64,000 nt of DNA, from assembly GCF_002979655.1 (NCBI RefSeq), contig NZ_PCPG01000003.1:186001-250000 (forward strand). The letters run 5' to 3'. Numbering within the stretch: position 1 is the first letter of the stretch; each line of letters starts with the position of its first letter. Of the stretch, positions 57,663 through 64,000 are shown in pieces. The position numbers and the translations under genes were made by a program. This stretch comes from Microbacterium sp. MYb45 (GTDB lineage Bacteria; Actinomycetota; Actinomycetes; Actinomycetales; Microbacteriaceae). The notes beneath the pieces were generated by a model, which saw only the letters and a list, made by a program, of their open reading frames with translations, did not search any database and was not told the origin of the DNA.

Positions 57663-58982
57663 ATGAGCACTGAAGAAGTAGTGGCAGCCACGGCGCCGCA
57701 GCAGCTGACGAGCAAGGCCAGCAAGACAGAGCGCCGCAACCTCCGGGCGCTGAGCTGGGGCCACGCGCTCGAGTGGTACGACTGGGCGATCTTCGGGCTC
57801 CTGTCGGTCTACCTCGGTGCGGCGTTCTTCCCCTCCGACAGCCCGCTCGCCTCGACCCTGAACGCGCTCGCGGTCTTCGCGGTCGGCTTCGTCGCCCGCC
57901 CCCTCGGCGGTGTCGTCTTCGGCTTCGTCGCCGACCGGTACGGGCGCCGGAAGATCATGATCTTCGCCGTCGGCGCCGTCGCCCTGGGCAGCTTCATCAT
58001 CGGCATCCTCCCCGACTTCCAGACCATCGGCGTTCTCGCGCCGATCATCGTCGTCGCCGCACGCCTCCTCCAGGGCCTCTCCGCCGGTGTCGAGGCGCCG
58101 CTCGGAACGGCATACGCCCTCGAACTGGTGCCCAACCGTCCGGGTTATGTCGCCGGTTTCTTCGCCTTCTTCAACAACCTGGGCAACCTGCTCGCACCGC
58201 TGTCGATCTTCTTCATCAGCCTGCTGCTGGGACCGGAAGCCCTGGCGGCCTACGGCTGGCGCATCCCGTTCCTCGTGGGCGGAGCGTTCGGTCTCATCGT
58301 CCTGTGGCTGCGCCGCACGCTGCCGGAAACGCTCGACACCGCAGCCATCCGCACGGTCGGCGCGATCCCCACGAAGAACAACTCCGTGTGGCGCGATGTG
58401 CGCAAGTACTGGCTGAGCGTGCTCGCCACGGTGTTCATCGTGGGCGCCATCCAGGCGTACAACTACACCTGGATCGCCGGTCTGCCGAACCTCGCCAACG
58501 GCACGTTCGGAGAGGACCCCACCGCGGTGTTCGCCATCACGACCGGCATGGGCATCTTCCTGACGCTCGGCGCCTACGGTCTGAGCCGCATCCTCGACCG
58601 GTTCCCGATGTCTCGGTGGTTCGTCGTCGCCCGCCTGCTGGCGATCCCGACCATCTTCCTGGCACTGCTGTACTCGCAGCCCGGGGTCGGAACGCTCGCC
58701 GGAGTGATGTTCGGTGGCGCCATCGTGCTGCTGCTCAACATGACCATCTTCGTCGTCGTGTCCAACTCGCTCCTGCCGCAGCACATCCGCGGCACCGGCC
58801 TCGGGCTCGGATACGGTCTCGGCGTGGCCATCTTCGGCGGCACGGCCTCGTACCTGCTGCTGTGGCTGCAGAGCCAGGGGATGATGTGGGTCTTCCCGAT
58901 CTACATCGCCACCCTGTGTGCGATCAGCGTCGTGCTCTACCTCCTCGCCAAGAGCCGCAACGGCCTCTTCGTGGGCAAGTGA
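57663..58982 (+). CDS. MHS-type MFS transporter
   Basis: A 439-residue major-facilitator protein with 12 membrane helices, of the metabolite:proton symporter (MHS) branch (KgtP, ShiA, ProP-like). WGHALEWYDWAIFGLLSVYL is the family's TM1 signature, and ADRYGRRKIMI is the motif-A loop. RLLQGLSAGVEAPLGTAYALE and LVPNRPG follow. Start: ATG 57663 with AAAGGAG upstream. MHS members import organic acids, osmolytes or similar small metabolites, so it probably brings in the locus substrate. Seven bases separate it from the next gene. Confidence 0.92.
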   Translation: MSTEEVVAATAPQQLTSKASKTERRNLRALSWGHALEWYDWAIFGLLSVYLGAAFFPSDSPLASTLNALAVFAVGFVARPLGGVVFGFVADRYGRRKIMIFAVGAVALGSFIIGILPDFQTIGVLAPIIVVAARLLQGLSAGVEAPLGTAYALELVPNRPGYVAGFFAFFNNLGNLLAPLSIFFISLLLGPEALAAYGWRIPFLVGGAFGLIVLWLRRTLPETLDTAAIRTVGAIPTKNNSVWRDVRKYWLSVLATVFIVGAIQAYNYTWIAGLPNLANGTFGEDPTAVFAITTGMGIFLTLGAYGLSRILDRFPMSRWFVVARLLAIPTIFLALLYSQPGVGTLAGVMFGGAIVLLLNMTIFVVVSNSLLPQHIRGTGLGLGYGLGVAIFGGTASYLLLWLQSQGMMWVFPIYIATLCAISVVLYLLAKSRNGLFVGK

Positions 58983-58989
58983 CCGCCTG

Positions 58990-59280
58990 ATGCATACCTG
59001 GCGTGAGATCGTCGGCTGGGCCGGCAGTGCTCTCCTGATCATCTCGATCCTCCAGCCGACGATCTCGCGCCTCCGGTGGCTGAACCTCGGAGCATCGGCG
59101 ATGCTCATGGCCTACAACCTGATGCTCGGCAGCGCGCCCATGGTCGCGCTCAACATCACCCTGATCGCGATCAACTGCTGGTACCTGTTCGTCTACATGC
59201 GCTCCGCCCGTGTCGCACGGGCGGAGCCGGTGGTCGCGGAGGGGCTCAGTGAAGCGTCCGAACGGCCTGTGAGCCGCTAG
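58990..59280 (+). CDS. Small YgjV-like membrane protein
   Basis: A 96-residue membrane protein with about three helices: IVGWAGSALLIISILQ, then WLNLGASAMLMAYNLMLG and MVALNITLIAINCWYLFVYM. This size and the W-x-N-L-x-x-S, then V-A-L-N pattern resemble the YgjV inner-membrane family (SWEET-like half transporters); identification is tentative. It sits between the MHS transporter and a nucleoside hydrolase, 7 and 3 bases away, so it is translated from the same mRNA. Confidence 0.72.
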   Translation: MHTWREIVGWAGSALLIISILQPTISRLRWLNLGASAMLMAYNLMLGSAPMVALNITLIAINCWYLFVYMRSARVARAEPVVAEGLSEASERPVSR

Positions 59281-59283
59281 GAC

Positions 59284-60261
59284 ATGACAGAAAGCATGGA
59301 TATGGAACGACTGATCATTGACACCGACCCCGGGATCGACGATGCCGGAGCGCTGTTCTGGGCGCTCGCCTCGGACGCCTTCCACATCGAGGCGCTGACC
59401 ACGGTATTCGGCAACGTCGATGTCGACACCGCCACGGCGAACGCCCGCAAGATCGCGGCGCTCGCCGGTCGTCCCGATCTGCCCATCTGGAAGGGTGCGA
59501 GTCGGCCGCTGGTCGGTGAGCCGAACTTCGCGGAGCACATCCACCGTCCCGGCGGTGTGGGCTACTGGGAGTACCCGGACCCGGATCCCGATGCCGACGT
59601 CGAATCCGATGCCGTGCGTCGGATGATCGAGACGGTCATGGCGGCGCCGGGCGAGGTGACCATCATGGCGCTCGCTCCGCTGACGAACGTCGCGCTGGCG
59701 ATCAAGCTGGAGCCGGAGTTCGCGCGCTCGGTGCGCCGCATCATCTACATGGGTGGGGCGGCCCTCACCTGGGGCAACGTGACCCCGGTCGCGAGCGCGA
59801 ACATCTACAACGACCCCGAGGCCGCCGAGATCGTCATCCAGTCCGGTGCTCCGCTCACGCAGGTCGGTCTGGATGTGTCCCGCAGCTTCTCGCTCTCGCC
59901 CGATCACATCCGCACCCTCTGGGAGTCGCGCTCGCCGATGGGTGTGGCGCTCTGCGAGATGATCGGCTACCCCGATCGCCAGGACGACCGCGACGACATG
60001 CCGGAGTGGAAGACCGAGGGCATGCACCTCAACGACGTTCCCTGTGTCGCCTATGCGCTCAACCCCGAGTGGTTCACCGTGCGGCGGCTGCGCGTGGACG
60101 TGGAGCTGAACGGCACGCATACCCGCGGTCAGACGGTCGTGCAGATGATCGACCGGTGGCAGGGAGTGCCGAACGTCGACGTGCTCTTCGACATCGACGC
60201 GCAGGCGGTCGCCGACGCGCTGACGGCCTCGGTGACCGCGTTCGGAACCGCCGTCGACTGA
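59284..60261 (+). CDS. Nucleoside hydrolase (IunH family)
   Basis: A 325-residue inosine-uridine preferring hydrolase-family enzyme, more typical than its paralogue at 56155. The calcium motif is IIDTDPGIDDAGALFWAL, the middle has ALAPLTNVALAIKLEP and IIYMGGAALTWGNVTPVAS, with NIYNDPEAAEIV, and the late Asp is in MHLNDVPCVAYAL (His replaced at the canonical HDP position). It would split N-ribosides to base and ribose. The start is ATG 59284, with in-frame alternatives at 59296 and 59302. Confidence 0.9.
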   Translation: MTESMDMERLIIDTDPGIDDAGALFWALASDAFHIEALTTVFGNVDVDTATANARKIAALAGRPDLPIWKGASRPLVGEPNFAEHIHRPGGVGYWEYPDPDPDADVESDAVRRMIETVMAAPGEVTIMALAPLTNVALAIKLEPEFARSVRRIIYMGGAALTWGNVTPVASANIYNDPEAAEIVIQSGAPLTQVGLDVSRSFSLSPDHIRTLWESRSPMGVALCEMIGYPDRQDDRDDMPEWKTEGMHLNDVPCVAYALNPEWFTVRRLRVDVELNGTHTRGQTVVQMIDRWQGVPNVDVLFDIDAQAVADALTASVTAFGTAVD

Positions 60262-60276
60262 CCGGCGTCTCTCGAA

Positions 60277-60320
60277 CGGCCTCACCCTCGGAATCCGGGG
60301 GTGGGGCCGTTGTGTGTTTA
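60277..60320 (+). terminator. Terminator at the end of the transporter/nucleoside hydrolase operon
   Basis: CGGCCTCACCCTCGG (60277-60291) pairs with CCGGGGGTGGGGCCG (60295-60309), with two G-U pairs. It is followed by TTGTGTGTTTA. It marks the 3' end of the catabolic locus. Confidence 0.85.
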
Positions 60321-60517
60321 CGGTTGCTGCCGCAGCTGGCCACGACCTTGTCGCCCCGCTCGAACTCGAGCACGGTCAACACGTCACGACTCTCTGCACC
60401 TGAGAGTGAGATTGGTACTTCCTATCAATTCCCTGAGTCCGCTAGGTTGATCATCGTTCGAGCACCTCACCGTGCGGAACCGGAGGTGCGCGTACGCGCA
60501 GGTACTAGGGGGTATTC

Positions 60518-63370
60518 ATGCGCGTGCGCACAATTGTCGGCGTTCTACTCGGTTCGATGCTGATTGCGAGCGGCCTCGCGCCGACCAGTGCCGCGATCGG
60601 GCAGTCAGGTGCGATCGCTTCTCATTCCGCCGTGACCCAGGGTGCCTCGAGCACCGACCCGGCAGACGATGCGGCAGTCGCCGCTGCGCAGGAGATCGCT
60701 GTCGCGACGGGCGAGCCAGTCATCGTGGAACAGCTGACCACGCCGACCGAGCTCGTCACGGCTCTGCCGAACGGCACAGCCGAAATGGAGATCTCGAGTG
60801 TGCCGGTCCGAGTTGAGCAAGGCGGCGCGTGGGTCGATCCCGACATGGATCTGGTGAGGGACGGTGATTGGTACGCGCCCACCGCCAGTGCCGTACCTGT
60901 GCGGTTCTCGATGGGCGGCGGCGACACGCTGAGCCAGATCCGTGCTGACTCCGGAGAGTGGATCACTGAAGTCTGGCCGCATGGTAACCTCCCCGCGCCG
61001 GTCGTCCAGGGGGATACCGCGACCTACGCCGAAGTGATGCCTGGGGTCGACCTCAAACTGGTCGCAACTCGCACGGGCAAGGCCTCGATCTTCGTGGTGA
61101 AGAACGAGGACGCTGCGGGATCCTCCCAGCTCGCAGACCTCCGCGTGAACGTCGAGGGCGCGACGCTGGACACGAATGTTTCGGGCTCAGCTGTCGCCGA
61201 AACCGATTCCGGTGCGACCCTCGTCGCCGGTCAGCCCCTGTGGTGGGACTCATCCGATGGAGGGGACTTCCGGGAACCGGGAGAAACCGCACCGATCATG
61301 CCGGTCGAGCATGACTTCTCCGATGCCGGAGTCTCGATGGACGTCGGCGAATCTGTCGAGCGCGCGCTGGATGACCTTCCTGCGTCCGCTGACCTGGACT
61401 ACCCCATCTACATCGACCCCGACTGGAGCTCTGGGGAAGCCGCGTCCTGGTACACCGATGCCGCCTATCCGAACCAGTCATATCTGAGCGCCGGTGCATC
61501 GGACGTGCTTCGTGTCGGGATCTACGGCGACTTTCGCTCCGACATGTTCTTCCAGTTTCCGATCACTGCGTTGAAGGGCAAGGACATCATCGCCGGTCGG
61601 TTGAACACCACGATGGTAGCAGTCGCTGCCTGCGGCGTTCGGCCGATCGGGGTGCACACCTATGGTCTGAAGACGGCCGGGTTCACGTGGGCTCAGGAGC
61701 AAGCCTGGAACGCCGCCGGAACGGGCGGGTGGAGCGGGTTGCTGCAGAACGCATGGACAGGCCCAGGTTGCGGTGCGGCGCCCCTCGCGGTCGGCTGGAA
61801 TGTGACTTCCGGAGTAAAGGCCAAGGTGGGAGCGAGCAACATCCAGTTCGCGTTCACCTACACGGATCCCAACGCTCCCTCTCGTCGCCATTTCAGTCGC
61901 GACGCGACGCTGATCGTCACCTACAACTCGAAGCCGAACACTCCGACCGCGCTTGCCATCACGTCGCCCTCGCGAGTTTGCGGGACGGCCGCGCTGCCCG
62001 CGCAGGTGGCTGCGACCGACGTGACGGTCTCGGCTCACCAGACGGATCCGGATGCAGGCAACGTAAAGACCAGCTTCTACTTGTCGAAGGCATCTTCGTT
62101 GGACATCGTGTTCCAGTCGAGGGGTTCCGGGTTGCGCGCGCAAGGAGTTCGTTCTGTCCAGTTCGACGGGTTGGCGGATGGAGAGACATATGCATGGCGC
62201 GCGCGAGGTGCAGACGACATCGCGGTCAGCGCCGCCTACAGTGGCTGGTGCTACTTCACGGTCGACGTGACGAAGCCGTCATTGCCCGATGTTTCAAGCA
62301 CCGCCGGGTCTTTCACCGTCGGGCAGCCTCTGTCCATCGCGGTTGACAGCGACGACGACGTCGCCGGATACGTCTATTGGGTGGCTCCCGCAGCGATTGT
62401 TGATCCGGCGCCGACGATTCCCGCTGGCGGCACCGTCAACGCCGCGGCCGCATTGCCTGCGTGCAACGGGGTGGTTCTGGCCAACGTGCGCTTGGCGTGT
62501 GCGGGAACAGGCGGGTCCGCCCAGCTGACGGTGGCCCCGGTCGATGCATACTCGACCCTCTGGGTGTCGGCATACGACCGCGCAGGAAATCAGGCGGACG
62601 CCGTGGGGCTTCCGCTCTACAATCCGAATGGCGATCCCGCGGCTTCAGCGAACCTCGACGCCGGCCATGCCTGGCTGATCTCGGATCTGACGTCGCCGCT
62701 GCCGACGACCATCGCCGATTCGAACCCGTTGATCGGCGCGGGCGGGATCAATCTCCTGGTCCCGGCGAACACTCCGACAGACCAGACGAGTGCGGTCGAC
62801 CCGCCGTTCGAGGTTCCGGTTCTCAGCGGAGCGGCTCTGCCTTCCACAGCCGATGCGTTCGCCACCTCCGCCGCCCCCGTTGACGCGTCGAAGAGCTTCA
62901 CACTGAGCATGTGGGTCAAGCCCACAGCGATCCCGGTGAGTGACCAGGTGATCGCCTCGCAGAGTGGTTCCGGGCGCGGCTCCGTCAGCATGCTCGCCAC
63001 ATCCGCCGGGACCTACGCGTTCTGCATCAAGGGTGCGGCTGCCGCGGATGACAACGGCCGTCCCGTGAGTGGCTGCGCGACAGGCGGCGCGATGTCGACG
63101 ACCTCTTGGCAGTTGGTCACCGGAATCTGGGACTCCGGCAATCAGCAATTGCGGATCCTGATCGGTGGAACCACCGTCAGGCCGGTGGGCACGGCTGCGC
63201 ACGTGGTCGGATCGGGCGACTGGTCGGCGAACGGGCCGCTCAAACTGGCGCCCGCTCCTCATGCCAACCGCTTCAAGGGCTTGATCGGCAATCCGGTGAT
63301 CGTCCCCGGTGTGGTCGACTATCGCCAGCTCTCGCGTCTGGCTGCCCTTTCCCTTCCCTTCTCCCAGTGA
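60518..63370 (+). CDS. Large secreted protein with DNRLRE- and LamG-like regions
   Basis: A 950-residue exported protein. The signal peptide is TIVGVLLGSMLIASGLAPTSA. The N-terminal third (about 60-330) resembles the leader of actinobacterial RHS/wall-associated proteins (EVWPHGNLPAPVVQGDTATY, then VMPGVDLKLVAT). A DNRLRE-type segment follows (about 310-480), then fibronectin-like strands (about 490-590), and at about 780-950 a LamG/concanavalin-like domain (SFTLSMWVKPTAIPVSDQVI, with WQLVTGIWDSGNQQLRI). No wall-anchor motif is seen. AGGGGGT precedes the ATG. It ends 11 bases before the next secreted gene, so they are an operon. Confidence 0.85.
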   Translation: MRVRTIVGVLLGSMLIASGLAPTSAAIGQSGAIASHSAVTQGASSTDPADDAAVAAAQEIAVATGEPVIVEQLTTPTELVTALPNGTAEMEISSVPVRVEQGGAWVDPDMDLVRDGDWYAPTASAVPVRFSMGGGDTLSQIRADSGEWITEVWPHGNLPAPVVQGDTATYAEVMPGVDLKLVATRTGKASIFVVKNEDAAGSSQLADLRVNVEGATLDTNVSGSAVAETDSGATLVAGQPLWWDSSDGGDFREPGETAPIMPVEHDFSDAGVSMDVGESVERALDDLPASADLDYPIYIDPDWSSGEAASWYTDAAYPNQSYLSAGASDVLRVGIYGDFRSDMFFQFPITALKGKDIIAGRLNTTMVAVAACGVRPIGVHTYGLKTAGFTWAQEQAWNAAGTGGWSGLLQNAWTGPGCGAAPLAVGWNVTSGVKAKVGASNIQFAFTYTDPNAPSRRHFSRDATLIVTYNSKPNTPTALAITSPSRVCGTAALPAQVAATDVTVSAHQTDPDAGNVKTSFYLSKASSLDIVFQSRGSGLRAQGVRSVQFDGLADGETYAWRARGADDIAVSAAYSGWCYFTVDVTKPSLPDVSSTAGSFTVGQPLSIAVDSDDDVAGYVYWVAPAAIVDPAPTIPAGGTVNAAAALPACNGVVLANVRLACAGTGGSAQLTVAPVDAYSTLWVSAYDRAGNQADAVGLPLYNPNGDPAASANLDAGHAWLISDLTSPLPTTIADSNPLIGAGGINLLVPANTPTDQTSAVDPPFEVPVLSGAALPSTADAFATSAAPVDASKSFTLSMWVKPTAIPVSDQVIASQSGSGRGSVSMLATSAGTYAFCIKGAAAADDNGRPVSGCATGGAMSTTSWQLVTGIWDSGNQQLRILIGGTTVRPVGTAAHVVGSGDWSANGPLKLAPAPHANRFKGLIGNPVIVPGVVDYRQLSRLAALSLPFSQ

Positions 63371-63381
63371 CGGAGCGAACG

Positions 63382-64000
63382 ATGAGCACTTCATACCTGC
63401 GACGCGGCGTGGTCGCCACGATCGCCACGGCCGCATTGGTCTTGGGGATGGTGATCGCGCCCACCGCGGCCGTCGCCGAAGAGAAGATCCCGACCGTCGA
63501 AAAGCCGGTCTACGACGACCCGATCCCAGGTAGGGCATTGGGTGCGAAGGGTGACAAGGGCAAGCCAGCGTCATCGGTGACGGCGCCCGCGCCCGCGCCC
63601 GAGGTCGTGGTGGAGGCGCCGTCGGGGGAGATCGAGCTCCCGACATCCGAGGTGGACGGTGTCGAGACGAAGGGCGCCAAGGGCAGTTCCGAGGCGACTG
63701 TGACGGGGGAGTGGCAAGAGGTCGGCGACTCGGGTGTGCAGGTCGCCGCGGCCGACGTCGATGCGGGTACCGATGCCGAGGAGCTGGTCGAGGCCGCGAC
63801 AGTCGAGGCAGGAGTGCTGAGCTCCGAGGAGGCGACCCGGCTCGGCGCGGCACTCGCCGTCACCCTGGAACGTCCGACGGAAGGTGAAGGCGCCGCGCCC
63901 ATCGCCGTCCGTGTGCCGGATGAGCTCCTCGCGGGGTCGTTCGGCGGTAACTACGCGGATCGTCTGACGTGGGTTCAGGTTCCCATCGTCGACGGCAGAC
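63382..64000 (+). CDS. Start of a secreted RHS-like protein (runs off the window)
   Basis: This open frame begins at ATG 63382, 11 bases after the preceding stop with GGAGCGAACG upstream, and remains open for 206 codons to base 64000. The signal peptide is TIATAALVLGMVIAPTAAVA. The visible mature part is low-complexity (GAKGDKGKPASS, Ala/Pro/Val/Glu-rich) and then enters a beta-structured region ending LLAGSFGGNYADRLTWVQVP. The G-G-x-[WY]-A-x-R-L pattern is typical of the N-terminal region of actinobacterial RHS/YD-repeat proteins. The toxin or repeat part, if any, lies beyond the window. Confidence 0.75.
   Translation, partial: MSTSYLRRGVVATIATAALVLGMVIAPTAAVAEEKIPTVEKPVYDDPIPGRALGAKGDKGKPASSVTAPAPAPEVVVEAPSGEIELPTSEVDGVETKGAKGSSEATVTGEWQEVGDSGVQVAAADVDAGTDAEELVEAATVEAGVLSSEEATRLGAALAVTLERPTEGEGAAPIAVRVPDELLAGSFGGNYADRLTWVQVPIVDGR

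Noticed and set aside
57276-59108. A 610-codon minus-strand open frame opposite the MHS transporter
   Set aside because: Rich in Asp/Glu/Arg/Gln without a domain; the plus strand encodes a recognisable 12-helix transporter.

Overview
The window is high-GC DNA with dense, tightly packed genes. It has short ATGA/GTGA overlaps, frequent GTG starts with AGGAGG-type ribosome binding sites, and a gene set typical of Actinobacteria: an amino-acid ABC substrate-binding/permease fusion, DUF3073, DtxR-type iron boxes, class F sortase, and HtaA-type haem uptake. Gene content and style fit a member of the Microbacteriaceae, most probably Microbacterium. That assignment is inference; no rRNA gene is present. 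No tRNA, rRNA, CRISPR array, insertion sequence or prophage was seen.

Layout. 0-1.5 kb: the end of a GH1 beta-glucosidase and its LacI regulator. 1.7-4.8 kb: TetR regulator plus 5-oxoprolinase (pxpA and a fused pxpBC). 4.9-8 kb: uracil-type permease, VapBC toxin-antitoxin, purC. 8-13.2 kb: PadR regulator with a DHA2 drug exporter, a GNAT, and a polar amino-acid ABC transporter. 13.3-16.3 kb: DUF4397 surface protein, class F sortase, ECF sigma factor and anti-sigma factor. 16.3-19.3 kb: purD, a NUDIX hydrolase, a lipoprotein and a sterol-carrier-like protein. 19.3-26.7 kb: haem uptake (hmuTUV), divergent from a large HtaA-type surface protein, with two DtxR-like boxes between them. 26.9-31.8 kb: purM, purF and a CynX-type transporter.

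31.8-46.1 kb looks like an accessory island. It holds two lower-GC small genes and then a glycan locus: a LacI regulator, a cytoplasmic GH35 beta-galactosidase, a giant cell-wall-anchored GH101 endo-alpha-N-acetylgalactosaminidase, and a sugar ABC transporter (binding protein and two permeases, no ATPase). A common operator-like sequence centred on GCGC lies before each transcription unit. This suggests one regulon for releasing, importing and splitting the mucin core-1 disaccharide Gal-beta-1,3-GalNAc. An unusual family of short GTGCAC-centred repeats flanks the GH101 gene.

46.2-48.7 kb: DUF3073, universal stress protein, and a PadR/DUF4097 pair with palindromic operators. 48.8-60.3 kb: a GntR-controlled catabolic locus. 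It contains an MBL-fold hydrolase, uronate-dehydrogenase-like SDR, 2-hydroxyacid dehydrogenase, OtnI-, OtnK- and OtnC-type four-carbon acid sugar enzymes, an Asp/Glu racemase-family protein, a ModA-like protein without a signal peptide, two divergent nucleoside hydrolases, a cytidine-deaminase-like protein and an MHS transporter. This combination of nucleoside-hydrolase and acid-sugar functions is the best candidate for an undescribed pathway. 60.5-64 kb: a secreted LamG-type protein followed by the start of a probable RHS-type secreted protein that runs off the window.
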